From contig DVGO01000070.1 in NCBI GenBank assembly GCA_018712645.1, positions 41,156 through 105,155 on the forward strand: a stretch of 64,000 nucleotides of DNA, given 5' to 3'. Source of the DNA: Candidatus Faecousia faecavium (GTDB taxonomy: Bacteria; Bacillota; Clostridia; Oscillospirales; Oscillospiraceae). Below the pieces are notes generated by a model. The model did no database searches, was not told where the DNA came from, and was given only the letters and a program-made list of their open reading frames with translations. Positions 1 through 8,118 of the stretch are shown piece after piece (within the stretch, counting starts at the first letter, position 1; each line of letters begins with the position of its first letter). Position numbers and translations under genes: made by a program.

Positions 1-453
1 ACTACCGGAGGCGCTGGTTCCAGCGGCGGCTCCTCCGGCGGTACCGGCGGTAGCAGCGGTGGCGGCGGCTGGGTCGTACCCTGCAGCTACACATCCATCA
101 CCAGCCCCTTCGGTTATCGGGAATCTCCCACGGCCGGTGCTTCTACTTACCATCAGGGCGTTGATCTGGATACCGGTACCGGCTGGCCGGTGGTTGCTTC
201 CCGGGGCGGTGTGGTTACCATTGCTGGTTTTGCCAGTGCTGCCGGTAACTATGTTCAGATTGACCATGGCGACGGCTTCCGCTCGGTTTACATGCACCTG
301 AGTTCCATTGGTGTGTCTGTAGGACAGATTGTCAGCACCGGAGAGTACATTGGCGCTACCGGTAAAAGCGGTATTGCTACCGGCGACCACCTGCACTTCG
401 GTATTTCTCTGAACGGTGTTTATGTGAATCCCTGCAGTTATGTTGCACTGTAA
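1..453 (+). CDS. M23 family metallopeptidase, 3' part only
   Basis: Open from the window edge to TAA at 451-453; the start lies outside the window. The visible 150 residues begin with a Gly/Ser-rich linker (residues 1-23) followed by a complete lysostaphin-type LytM/M23 domain. Zinc-ligand motifs are visible: HxxxD at H51/D55 and the HLH motif ending at H132. Such domains cut peptide cross-bridges of peptidoglycan outside the membrane. The flexible linker suggests the missing N-terminus holds a signal peptide, coiled coil or wall-binding part (inference). Position just upstream of an S41 protease matches the common Firmicute pairing of an EnvC/M23-like protein with CtpA, sometimes beside ftsEX, which would lie to the left. 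Confidence 0.9.
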   Translation, partial: TTGGAGSSGGSSGGTGGSSGGGGWVVPCSYTSITSPFGYRESPTAGASTYHQGVDLDTGTGWPVVASRGGVVTIAGFASAAGNYVQIDHGDGFRSVYMHLSSIGVSVGQIVSTGEYIGATGKSGIATGDHLHFGISLNGVYVNPCSYVAL

Positions 454-460
454 TGGATGT

Positions 461-494
461 TTCCCACAGCCCCTCGGGGCTGTGGGAACCTTTG
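461..494 (+). terminator. GC-rich hairpin between the M23 and S41 genes
   Basis: Perfect 13-bp inverted repeat 461-473/476-488 with a 2-nt centre, followed by only a short T stretch. It probably attenuates read-through from the M23 gene into the S41 gene rather than fully stopping it. Confidence 0.5.
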
Positions 495-509
495 CAATGA
501 GGTGATTTT

Positions 510-1655
510 TTGAAACAGAAAGTCCTGCAAATCGGTTCGTATATTCTGGTAGCGGCTTTGGCCTCCGCGTTGACCCTGGCGGGAATGGGAGGCACCGGGG
601 AAACAAGCAAACTGTCCCAGCTGCAATCTCTGATTGAAGAGCGCTACATTGAGGGGGCAGATCCCACAGTCCTGGAAGACGCGGCGGCGGATGCCATGGT
701 GGCAGCCACCGGCGACCGCTGGAGCTACTATATTCCCGCCTGCGAGTATGAAACCTACCAGGAAAACATGGCCAACGCCTATGTGGGTGTGGGAATCACC
801 ATTTTGTCCTCGGAAGAGGTAGAAGGCTTCCGGATCATGTCGGTGACTCCCGACGGCCCTGCGGAAGAGGCAGGTGTCCAAAAAGATGATGTGCTGATCG
901 GCGTGGATGGGCAGGACGTTCGGCAAAGCGATGCCAATCAGGTGCGCAACCTGGTGCGGGGAGAAGAAGGCACCGACGTGGTTCTGACGGTCCTGCGGGA
1001 AGAAGCGGAACTGGAACTGACGGTGCAGCGGCGGCATATGGAAACACCGGTGGCAACCTATACCATGCTGGAAAATCAGGTAGGCCTGGTGACCATTGAG
1101 AATTTTGACTCCCGCTGCTCGGAAGAAACCATCGCCGCCATTGAAGCGCTGCGGGAAGAAGGCGCCCAGAAGCTGATTTTTGACGTACGCAACAACCCCG
1201 GCGGATTTGCGGAAGAACTGGTGAAGGTGCTGGATTACCTGCTGCCGGAAGGCGACCTGTTCCGGACGGAGCGCTACGACGGCTATGAGGATGTGGACGT
1301 ATCCGACGAAAATTTCCTGGACATGCCCATGGCAGTGCTGGTCAATGGGGATTCCTACTCTGCCGCAGAGTTTTTTGCCGCGGCGCTGCAGGAGTATGAA
1401 GCCGCCATTGTGGTAGGCGAGCATACCAGCGGCAAGGGACATTTCCAGACGACCTATCAGCTGAGCGACGGCTCAGCCGTGGCCCTGTCCATCGGCAGAT
1501 ACTATACCCCCAAGGGCGTTTGCCTGGAGGGTGTGGGCATTGAGCCGGATGTTCCCGTAACCGTGGATGAAGATACTGCCATGGAAATCTATTTTGACTC
1601 CCTGCCTTGGAAAGAAGACCCGCAGATTCAAGCAGCGCTGGATGCGCTGAAATAA
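510..1655 (+). CDS. S41 family C-terminal processing peptidase (CtpA-like)
   Basis: 381 aa from a TTG start at 510, preceded by GAGGTG at 499-504. A single N-terminal hydrophobic segment (residues 7-25) acts as signal anchor. A PDZ domain (about residues 90-175) is followed by the S41 protease core. The Ser/Lys catalytic pair is visible: S284 in the NGDSYSAAE motif and K309 with Q313 in GEHTSGKGHFQ, which is the CtpB spacing. Family members cleave C-termini of secreted or membrane proteins at the outer membrane face. Length is normal for the family. It ends 17 nt before the nitroreductase, so they may be co-transcribed. Confidence 0.93.
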   Translation: MKQKVLQIGSYILVAALASALTLAGMGGTGETSKLSQLQSLIEERYIEGADPTVLEDAAADAMVAATGDRWSYYIPACEYETYQENMANAYVGVGITILSSEEVEGFRIMSVTPDGPAEEAGVQKDDVLIGVDGQDVRQSDANQVRNLVRGEEGTDVVLTVLREEAELELTVQRRHMETPVATYTMLENQVGLVTIENFDSRCSEETIAAIEALREEGAQKLIFDVRNNPGGFAEELVKVLDYLLPEGDLFRTERYDGYEDVDVSDENFLDMPMAVLVNGDSYSAAEFFAAALQEYEAAIVVGEHTSGKGHFQTTYQLSDGSAVALSIGRYYTPKGVCLEGVGIEPDVPVTVDEDTAMEIYFDSLPWKEDPQIQAALDALK

Positions 1656-1672
1656 ACAGGAGGTATTTTGTT

Positions 1673-2179
1673 ATGCATGAACTACTGAAAAACCGCCGCA
1701 GCGTCCGCAAGTACAAGCCCCAGCAGATCACCGACGCAGAGCTGGATGCCATTCTGGAGGCGGGACTCTATGCCGCCAGTGGCAAGAACAGCCAGAAAAC
1801 CGTGATGGTTGCCGTCCGGGATAAGCAGACCCGGGATCAGCTGTCCCGGATGAATGCGGAAATCCTGGGCACCACCAGTGATCCCTTCTTCGGCGCTCCC
1901 TGCGTGGTGGTGGTTCTGTCCGACCCGGAGCGGAATACCTGGCTGGAAGACGGAAGCCTGGTTATGGGCAATCTGATGCTGGCTGCCAGCGAAATGGGCC
2001 TGGGCAGCTGCTGGATTCACCGGGCACAGCAGGCTTTTGACAGCCCTGAAGGCAAGGAGCTGCTGAGAAAATGGGGACTGCCGGAGCACCTGAAGGGTGT
2101 GGGCCACTGCATCCTGGGCTATCCCGATGAAGAGCCGGTGACAAAACCCCGTGTGCCGGGCCGTATCGTAAAAGTGTAA
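1673..2179 (+). CDS. nitroreductase family protein (FMN flavoprotein)
   Basis: 168 aa starting at ATG 1673 with AGGAGG at 1658-1663; a longer in-frame reading to 1607 lacks a ribosome-binding site. The N-terminus has the family's LxxRRSVRKY signature, which contacts FMN phosphate; the C-terminal part carries the GLGSCWIHRAQ segment and the ILGYPDEE motif. This is the short NfsB-like subgroup common in anaerobes. These enzymes reduce nitro groups, quinones or other electrophiles with NAD(P)H; the substrate here cannot be told. It ends at a strong terminator. Confidence 0.88.
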   Translation: MHELLKNRRSVRKYKPQQITDAELDAILEAGLYAASGKNSQKTVMVAVRDKQTRDQLSRMNAEILGTTSDPFFGAPCVVVVLSDPERNTWLEDGSLVMGNLMLAASEMGLGSCWIHRAQQAFDSPEGKELLRKWGLPEHLKGVGHCILGYPDEEPVTKPRVPGRIVKV

Positions 2180-2185
2180 TCCCAA

Positions 2186-2215
2186 GCCGCCGGTTTTACG
2201 CCGGCGGCTTTTTTT
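2186..2215 (+). terminator. intrinsic terminator after nitroreductase
   Basis: 8-bp GC stem 2186-2193/2201-2208 followed by seven T residues. Confidence 0.9.
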
Positions 2216-2279
2216 CGTGAAACGGGGATTGTCAGAGGAATGAAACTGTGCTAAAATACGCATAACAATGACACAATCA

Positions 2280-2415
2280 GTCAAAGGAAATTGGAATGGG
2301 CAAATCCCAACGGTACCAAGCCGCCGTAGACGGACATAGGCTCGCCGGAAACCATTGGAGCAATCTGAGAAGGTTCCCGGCATACAGCGTCCGGAGTCGG
2401 AATACGGACTTTGAC
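2280..2415 (+). ncRNA. cobalamin riboswitch aptamer
   Basis: P1 closes between 2280-2286 and 2409-2415 (GTCAAAG/CTTTGAC). Inside are the order and spacing of the B12-element landmarks: GGAAATTGGAAT..GGCAAATCC (2285-2309), the GCCGCCGTA block (2320-2328), the CCATTGGAGCAATCTGAGAAGG block (2352-2373) and a B12-box variant GAGTCGGAATACGGAC (2394-2409). The downstream genes are B12 uptake and nucleotide-loop assembly genes, which fits a cobalamin-sensing OFF switch. Recognition is by eye; the sub-type (AdoCbl or MeCbl) is not resolved. Confidence 0.82.
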
Positions 2416-2433
2416 GCAGCGCGCAAGACTCTT

Positions 2434-2517
2434 GGGGACGGTCTGGCGGTTGGTTTTTCAGGATTACCGGCTTATTGCGGCAATATGCATTTTCGTCCCC
2501 GAAAGGGGACGTTTTCT
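2434..2517 (+). promoter_or_regulatory. riboswitch expression platform: antiterminator and terminator
   Basis: A terminator hairpin GTCCCC-GAAA-GGGGAC occupies 2495-2510 with a T-rich tail at 2512-2517. The sequence GGGGAC at 2434-2439 can pair with the left arm 2495-2500 instead, giving a mutually exclusive antiterminator. The first gene starts only 12 nt after the hairpin, and no better Shine-Dalgarno than the hairpin's AAAGGGGA arm is visible, so the same fold could also block translation (inference). Confidence 0.75.
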
Positions 2518-2521
2518 GTTT

Positions 2522-3391
2522 ATGCGCTATGATGCCTTTTCCAAATGCCACCCTCTGACCAATTTCCTGTTTTTCCTGGGGGCAATCGGCTTTTGCGTGG
2601 TGATTCAACACCCCATGTATCTTGCAGCCGGAGCGGTGGGGGCCGGAGGGTATTACCTGCTGCTCAAAGGAAGGGACGGATGGAAGCGGATTGCCGGATT
2701 GGTTCCGGTATTTGTGGTGATTGCCGGGTTGAACCCGCTGCTGAACACCTATGGTGAGCGCCTGCTGTTTACAATGTTTGGCAGACCCTATACCCTGGAA
2801 GCGCTGTACTATGGCATGGCGGTGGCGGGGATGTTTGTGGTGATGATTCTGTGGTTCAGCTGCTATAGCGTAGTGCTGACCAGTGATAAGTTTGTGTGCC
2901 TGTTTGGCAGCCTGATTCCGGCGCTGTCGCTGCTGCTGGTGATGGTGCTGCGGATGATTCCCAGCTTGGCTCGTAAGGGCAAGCAGATTGCCGATGCCCG
3001 TACTTGTATCGGCAAAGGGGTCATCGGTGCCAATTCTGCCAAAGAGAAGATTACAGGCGGCATGCAGGTGCTGTCCGCCCTGACGGACTGGGCGCTGGAG
3101 GGAAGCATCATCACCGCCGATGCCATGCGCTCCCGGGGATACGGCACTGCAAAGCGCACCAGCTTCCGGATTTACCGCATGACGGCCCGGGACTGGGTGC
3201 TGATCGGCGCCATGGGGGTGCTGGCCGCAGGTGTGCTGCTGGCGGGAGGCACCGGAGCTACCTTTACCCCGCAACTGTGGATTGCCCCGCCTACCTGGGG
3301 GCTGGCTGCTTATGGGGTATTTTTGCTGATTCCTACGCTATTTTACTTGCAGGAGGCTGTCCAATGGCACATTTCCATATCCGGGATCTGA
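2522..3391 (+). CDS. ECF transporter transmembrane component EcfT
   Basis: 289 aa from ATG 2522. Hydrophobic helices flank a cytoplasmic region carrying the two coupling motifs of EcfT: ADARTCIGKG and ADAMRSRGYG, each with the Ala-Arg-Gly-type motif that docks into the ATPases. EcfT links the ATP-hydrolysing pair to the substrate-binding S component. The stop overlaps the start of the ATPase gene by 28 nt, showing one transcript. The start sits directly after the riboswitch terminator, so this is the first gene under B12 control. An upstream in-frame extension would run into the riboswitch and is rejected. Confidence 0.85.
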   Translation: MRYDAFSKCHPLTNFLFFLGAIGFCVVIQHPMYLAAGAVGAGGYYLLLKGRDGWKRIAGLVPVFVVIAGLNPLLNTYGERLLFTMFGRPYTLEALYYGMAVAGMFVVMILWFSCYSVVLTSDKFVCLFGSLIPALSLLLVMVLRMIPSLARKGKQIADARTCIGKGVIGANSAKEKITGGMQVLSALTDWALEGSIITADAMRSRGYGTAKRTSFRIYRMTARDWVLIGAMGVLAAGVLLAGGTGATFTPQLWIAPPTWGLAAYGVFLLIPTLFYLQEAVQWHISISGI

Positions 3392-5022
3392 CCTTTTCCT
3401 ATCCCGGCGCCAAGCGCCCTACTTTGAGCGGCGTGAATCTGACCATTGAAAAAGGGGAATACGTGGTTCTCTGCGGCAAAAGCGGCAGCGGGAAGACCAG
3501 CCTGCTGCGGCACCTGAAATCCGTACTGACTCCTTACGGAAACCGAAGCGGGCAGGTGATCTTTGACGGTACACCGTTGCAGCAGGTGAGCCAGTACGAC
3601 CAGTCCCGGAAAATCGGCTTCGTGATGCAAAATCCCGACGAGCAGCTGGTCACGGACAAAGTCTGGCATGAACTGGCCTTCGGCCTGGAAAACCTGGGGG
3701 TGCACCAGAATACCATCCGGCTGCGGGTGGCGGAGATGGCCAGCTATTTTGGCTTGCAGGACTGGTTTGACCGGGAGGTTGCTACCTTGTCCGGCGGCCA
3801 GAAACAGCTGCTGAATCTGGCCTCCATTATGGCCATGCAGCCCCAGGTATTGATTCTGGACGAGCCTACCAGCCAGCTGGACCCCATTGCCGCTTCGGAT
3901 TTCCTCAATACCGTGCGGAAAATCAATATTGAACTGGGTACTACCATCATTATCACCGAGCATCGCCTGGAGGATATCTACCACAGCGCCGACCGGGTGG
4001 TGGTGATGGAAGAAGGAAGAGTCATTGCCAGCGACGGACCCCGTCAGGTGGGAAGCCTTCTGTGGCAGCAGGATTCTGCCATGTTTGCCGCCCTGCCCAC
4101 CCCCACCCGGGTGTTTTACCAGTCCGGGGCGGAAGGACAGTGCCCTCTGACGGTGCGCGAAGGCAGAAGCTGGCTGACGAAAACCTTTGAAAACCGGTGC
4201 CTCACTGCCCTGGAGCCGGAGATGGAACCGGAAGCCCCCAAAGGCCGGGAAAATGCCCTGCGGATTCAGGAAGGGTGGTTCCGCTATGAAAAGCAGGGAT
4301 TGGATATCCTCCGGGGACTGAATCTGGAAGTGCCTCAAGGCTGTATCTTTGCCATTGTGGGCGGAAATGGCGCCGGAAAGTCCACCACCTTAAAAACCAT
4401 CTGCGGCATCTGCAAGCCCTACCGGGGTAAGGTGGAACTGTTCGGAAAAACTATCAAAAGCTATGGCGGCGGCCTTTACCGGGGGTGTGTTGCCATGCTG
4501 CCCCAGGACCCCAGAAGTCTGTTTGTGGGCAAAACCCTCCGGAAGGATCTGCGGGAAATGTGCCGGGAGGAAGGCCCGATTCAGGCCGTGGCCGAAACCT
4601 GTGAAATTACCCATCTGCTGGATGCCCACCCTTACGACCTCTCCGGCGGCGAGCAGCAGAGAGCCGCTTTGGCAAAAGTGCTGCTGACCAACCCGAAGCT
4701 TCTGCTGCTGGACGAGCCTACCAAGGGCCTGGACAGCTTCTTTAAAGGAAAATTTGCAGAAATTCTGAAGAAACTGAAAGCCGAAGGCATTACTACCGTG
4801 CTGGTATCTCACGATGTGGAGTTCTGTGCCGAGTACGCCGATCTGGTTGGCATGTTCTTCGACGGACAGATTGTCACCACCGATACTCCCCACCGATTCT
4901 TCGGCCAGAACAGCTTCTACACCACCGCCGCCAACCGGATGAGCCGGTGTGTGTTCCAGAATGCCATTACCGCCGGGGATGTTGCTATGTTGTACCGTAA
5001 GAATTTGGAGGAAATCCGGTGA
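3364..5022 (+). CDS. ECF transporter fused ATPase EcfA-EcfA' (two ABC domains)
   Basis: 552 aa from ATG 3364 with CAGGAGG at 3350-3356. Two complete ABC ATPase domains lie in one chain. The first has Walker A GKSGSGKTS, signature LSGGQKQ and Walker B VLILDEPT; the second has [17 protein letters not shown] and LLLLDEPT. They energise the ECF complex. Fusion of the two ATPases is seen in dedicated (group I) ECF systems, in contrast to shared group II ATPases. The TGA overlaps the GTG start of the S component (4 nt). The linker between domains is about residues 270-300. Confidence 0.92.
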   Translation: MAHFHIRDLTFSYPGAKRPTLSGVNLTIEKGEYVVLCGKSGSGKTSLLRHLKSVLTPYGNRSGQVIFDGTPLQQVSQYDQSRKIGFVMQNPDEQLVTDKVWHELAFGLENLGVHQNTIRLRVAEMASYFGLQDWFDREVATLSGGQKQLLNLASIMAMQPQVLILDEPTSQLDPIAASDFLNTVRKINIELGTTIIITEHRLEDIYHSADRVVVMEEGRVIASDGPRQVGSLLWQQDSAMFAALPTPTRVFYQSGAEGQCPLTVREGRSWLTKTFENRCLTALEPEMEPEAPKGRENALRIQEGWFRYEKQGLDILRGLNLEVPQGCIFAIVGGNGAGKSTTLKTICGICKPYRGKVELFGKTIKSYGGGLYRGCVAMLPQDPRSLFVGKTLRKDLREMCREEGPIQAVAETCEITHLLDAHPYDLSGGEQQRAALAKVLLTNPKLLLLDEPTKGLDSFFKGKFAEILKKLKAEGITTVLVSHDVEFCAEYADLVGMFFDGQIVTTDTPHRFFGQNSFYTTAANRMSRCVFQNAITAGDVAMLYRKNLEEIR

Positions 5023-5723
5023 AAAAGACCACAATTTGCAATCTGCTGCTTCTGTTTGTGCTGATACCGGGTACCTTATTCCTGGGGACCCAGCTGTCCG
5101 GCAGATGGTACTATCTGACCAGCACCATGATGATTGTGGAGGTTATGATCCCCTTTTTCCTGGCTTTTGAGACCCGGCGGCCCCAGGCCCGGGAACTGGT
5201 GACACTGGCGGTGATGTGCGCCCTGGCGGTTGCATCCCGGGTGGTGATGCTGATTCCCAATTTCAAGCCCATGACGGCGATTATTATGATTACCGGTATT
5301 GCCCTGGGGGCCCAGTCCGGCTTCGTCTGCGGTGCGGTGGGAGCCTTTGCCAGCAACTTCTTTTTCAGCCAGGGTCCCTGGACACCATGGCAGATGATGG
5401 CCTACGGCTTTGCAGGTTTCCTGGCTGGGGGACTGTTTCACAAGCGCTTTCCTCTGCGCAATCCGGCAGCATTGGCAGTGTGGGGATTTTTCACCATTGT
5501 GCTGGTGATTGGTCCGCTGCTGGATAGCTGTACGGTATTCACCGTCAGCAGCCGGATCACCTGGAAATACGCACTGGCGGTGTTTACCGCAGGCTTTGCC
5601 TACAATGTGCAGCACGGTCTTGCCTGCGCGGTGACCTTGCTGCTGTTTGCAAAACCGCTGCTGGGGAAGCTGGAGCGGCTCAAGACAAAATACGGCATGA
5701 TGGATGCCAGACAGGGGGAATAA
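5019..5723 (+). CDS. ECF transporter substrate-binding S component, probably for cobalamin or a precursor
   Basis: 234 aa, GTG start at 5019 overlapping the previous stop, with TTGGAGGA at 5005-5012. About six hydrophobic helices; the loop FFFSQGPWTPWQMMAYG is typical of the CbrT-like S components. Substrate assignment is inferred from the riboswitch and from cobT, cobU and cobS in the same operon: cobalamin, cobinamide or alpha-ribazole. It is not shown by residues I can recognise as B12-specific. Nickel or cobalt is less likely because the CbiM/NikM N-terminal metal-binding His motif is absent. Confidence 0.75.
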   Translation: MKKTTICNLLLLFVLIPGTLFLGTQLSGRWYYLTSTMMIVEVMIPFFLAFETRRPQARELVTLAVMCALAVASRVVMLIPNFKPMTAIIMITGIALGAQSGFVCGAVGAFASNFFFSQGPWTPWQMMAYGFAGFLAGGLFHKRFPLRNPAALAVWGFFTIVLVIGPLLDSCTVFTVSSRITWKYALAVFTAGFAYNVQHGLACAVTLLLFAKPLLGKLERLKTKYGMMDARQGE

Positions 5724-5724
5724 C

Positions 5725-6468
5725 ATGCAGCGGCAGCGTTTTTACCTTTCTACCATCGATTCCCAGGCTGGAACCCTTGCCAGAGCCCATGGCCTGGGGG
5801 TGGAAATCGCGGAGTTTTGCACCGCCTGGAATTTAGACGACCATTTTCCGGAAACGGATGCTGCACTGGAGAAAACCCTTGCGGGCGTCTCCCGCCGGGT
5901 GCTCCACGGCCCCTTTAACGAGTTGTTTCCCTGTGCCATCGACCCGAAGGCCCGGCAGCTGGCGAAAATGCGCTACCAGCAGGCATTGGATATGGCTCAA
6001 CGCTATGGAGCCGACAAAGTGATTCTTCACGGCGGCTACAATCCTTGGTTATACTACCCGGTGTGGTATCAGGAGCAGTCCATCGCCTTCTGGAAGGAAT
6101 TTGACATCCCGGAAGGCATGACGGTGTGCCTGGAAAATGTGCTGGAACCGGAGCCGGAGATGCTTTTGCAAATTGTCCGGGAGGTGGGTAATCCCCAGTT
6201 GGGGCTGTGCCTGGACGTGGGCCATGTCAACGCCTATTCCCAGGTGCCGGTGATGAAATGGCTGGAAGACTGTGCAGGATTTATCCGGCACTTTCACATA
6301 CATAACAACTTTGGCGACAAAGACAGTCACCAGAATTTGCAGAAGGGCACCATCCCCATGAAAGCGCTGCTGGAAAGAATTGCGGTTTTGTGCCCACAAG
6401 CAACGGTTACCTTGGAAATTCCGGAAGGGGAACCTTCCGTAGCATGGCTAGAAGAACATATTTTTTAG
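5725..6468 (+). CDS. TIM-barrel protein of the xylose isomerase/AP endonuclease 2 superfamily in the B12 operon
   Basis: 247 aa from ATG 5725, one base after the ECF-S stop. The fold is recognisable from successive strand motifs: VILHGGYNP, MTVCLENVLE, LGLCLDVGHVN, RHFHIHNNFGD and VTLEIPEGE. H, E, D and H residues at the strand ends match the metal-binding set of this superfamily. Family members include endonuclease IV, sugar isomerases and epimerases, and the sequence alone does not say which. Lying between the transporter and cobT, it is part of the B12 regulon, yet no known cobalamin step needs it. An unassigned role in handling the lower ligand or ribazole is inference only. Confidence 0.72.
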   Translation: MQRQRFYLSTIDSQAGTLARAHGLGVEIAEFCTAWNLDDHFPETDAALEKTLAGVSRRVLHGPFNELFPCAIDPKARQLAKMRYQQALDMAQRYGADKVILHGGYNPWLYYPVWYQEQSIAFWKEFDIPEGMTVCLENVLEPEPEMLLQIVREVGNPQLGLCLDVGHVNAYSQVPVMKWLEDCAGFIRHFHIHNNFGDKDSHQNLQKGTIPMKALLERIAVLCPQATVTLEIPEGEPSVAWLEEHIF

Positions 6469-6481
6469 GGAGGAAACGGAT

Positions 6482-7576
6482 ATGGAAACGGAACTGAAGT
6501 CCCTGCTGGCAAGCATTACACCTTTGGATGAAGCAGCTATGGAGCTGGCCCGGAAGCGGCAGGCCCAGCTTGCCAAGCCCCCCGGAAGCCTGGGACGGCT
6601 GGAAGATCTGTCTGTTCAGCTGGCGGGCATTACGGGACAGGTACATAACCAGGTGGAGAAAAAGCACCTGTTGGTGTTTGCTGCCGATAACGGCGTTGTG
6701 GCCGAGGGCGTATCCAGTTCTCCCCAGTCCGTGACCTTGATGCAGACCATCAACCTGACCAAAGCCAAAACCGGCGCTGCCACCCTGGCAAAGCATTTTG
6801 GCTGCGGCATCACCGTCTGCGATGTGGGCGTCAATGCCAACATCCGGGAACCGGCGGTGCTGAACCGGAAGATTGCGTATGGCACCCGGAACATGGCGAA
6901 AGAACCGGCAATGACCCGGGAGCAGGCATTGCAGGCCATCCTGACCGGCGTACACCTGGCCCTGGATACCGACGCCCAGGTCATGGGCGTGGGAGAAATG
7001 GGTATCGGCAACACCACCACATCTTCCGCCATCCTGGCAGTACTGCTGGGGGTAGATGTGGAGAAGGTCACCGGACGGGGCGGCGGCATCACCGACGAGA
7101 GCTTCCGGAAAAAGAAGGAAGTGATCCGTCAGGCTATTGCCCTGCACAAGCCCAATCCTGATGATGTGGTAGATGTACTGGCAAAGGTGGGCGGCTTCGA
7201 TGTGGCGGCCATGTGCGGCGCCTTCCTGGGCGGAGCGGCCAGCCACCGGCCTATGGTCATTGACGGGTTCATTTCCGCAGTGGCGGCGCTGTGCGCCTGC
7301 CGGCTGTGTCCCAATGTCCAGGGGTACCTGATTCCCAGCCATGCCTCTTTTGAAATCGGCTATAAGCTGGCCATGGAGGCCATGGACTTGCAGCCCATGC
7401 TGCTGCTGGGCATGCGGCTGGGAGAGGGCAGCGGCTGCCCCATTGCCTTCCAGGTGCTGGAAGCTGCCTGCGCCATTATCAACCATATGGCGACCTTCGA
7501 CCAGGCGGGCATTGACGACAGCTACCTGGATGAAATCCGTCAGGGAGATAAGTTCACCGTGGAGGCGAAAGTATGA
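6482..7576 (+). CDS. cobT: nicotinate-nucleotide--dimethylbenzimidazole phosphoribosyltransferase CobT
   Basis: 364 aa from ATG 6482 with AGGGAGGAAACG just upstream. CobT moves ribose phosphate from nicotinate mononucleotide to the lower-ligand base, forming alpha-ribazole phosphate. Family landmarks present: KPPGSLGRLE near the N-terminus, VFAADNGVV, GEMGIGNTT, GRGGGI and the active-site motif GMRLGEGSG with the catalytic Glu at residue 315. Length is standard. The stop region overlaps the cobU start by 4 nt. Confidence 0.96.
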   Translation: METELKSLLASITPLDEAAMELARKRQAQLAKPPGSLGRLEDLSVQLAGITGQVHNQVEKKHLLVFAADNGVVAEGVSSSPQSVTLMQTINLTKAKTGAATLAKHFGCGITVCDVGVNANIREPAVLNRKIAYGTRNMAKEPAMTREQALQAILTGVHLALDTDAQVMGVGEMGIGNTTTSSAILAVLLGVDVEKVTGRGGGITDESFRKKKEVIRQAIALHKPNPDDVVDVLAKVGGFDVAAMCGAFLGGAASHRPMVIDGFISAVAALCACRLCPNVQGYLIPSHASFEIGYKLAMEAMDLQPMLLLGMRLGEGSGCPIAFQVLEAACAIINHMATFDQAGIDDSYLDEIRQGDKFTVEAKV

Positions 7577-8118
7577 CCTTCTTTATCTCTGGCGGCGCAA
7601 AAAACGGAAAATCCACCCTGGCCCAGAACCTGGCTGTGGCTCTGGCGAAGGGCAACACCCACTACTATGTGGCTACCATGATTCCCGTGGACGATGAAGA
7701 CCGGCTGCGGATTCAGAGGCATATTGAAGATCGGGAAGGATTGGGCTTTACAACCTTGGAGTGCGGAAGAAATATCCTCTCCTGCCTGGAGCATGCCGAC
7801 CCCAAGGCCACTTTCCTGCTGGACAGCGTGACGGCGCTGCTGATGAACGAACTGTTCCGGGAGGACAAGGGTTACCAGATGGATCTGGAAGCCGCCCAGC
7901 GCTGCGGCGAAGAGCTGGAAACCTTTGCCAAAACCGTGGGAAGCGCTGTCTTTGTCAGCGACTATATTGCCTCGGATGCCGGACGCTATGACGAAACCAC
8001 CGAGCAGTACCGGAAAATTCTGGCGGAAATCGACCGGCGGCTGGCAGGGGCCTGTGATACCGTGGTAGAGGTGTCGGCAGGCCAGTATATCATCCACAAG
8101 GGAGCGTTGCCGCTATGA
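7573..8118 (+). CDS. cobU: adenosylcobinamide kinase/adenosylcobinamide-phosphate guanylyltransferase CobU
   Basis: 181 aa from ATG 7573. P-loop SGGAKNGKST at residues 6-15, the strand motif FLLDSVTALLMNELF and the SDYIASDAGRYDE segment fit the CobU family. It phosphorylates adenosylcobinamide and attaches GMP, preparing the intermediate used by CobS. It overlaps cobT and cobS by 4 nt each, so the three are translationally coupled. The C-terminus is less canonical than in enteric CobU, and a second, shorter CobU-like protein follows after cobS. Confidence 0.9.
   Translation: MTFFISGGAKNGKSTLAQNLAVALAKGNTHYYVATMIPVDDEDRLRIQRHIEDREGLGFTTLECGRNILSCLEHADPKATFLLDSVTALLMNELFREDKGYQMDLEAAQRCGEELETFAKTVGSAVFVSDYIASDAGRYDETTEQYRKILAEIDRRLAGACDTVVEVSAGQYIIHKGALPL

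Noticed and set aside
1682..3274. Long open frame on the minus strand opposite the nitroreductase, riboswitch and ecfT
   Set aside because: It runs across a terminator and the riboswitch, has His/Gln-rich unlikely composition and no ribosome-binding site; it mirrors codon bias of the + strand genes.
5019..5723. Nickel or cobalt S component (CbiM/NikM) because larEBC lies downstream
   Set aside because: The characteristic N-terminal metal-binding His motif is missing, the gene is under a cobalamin riboswitch, and the lar genes have a separate promoter.
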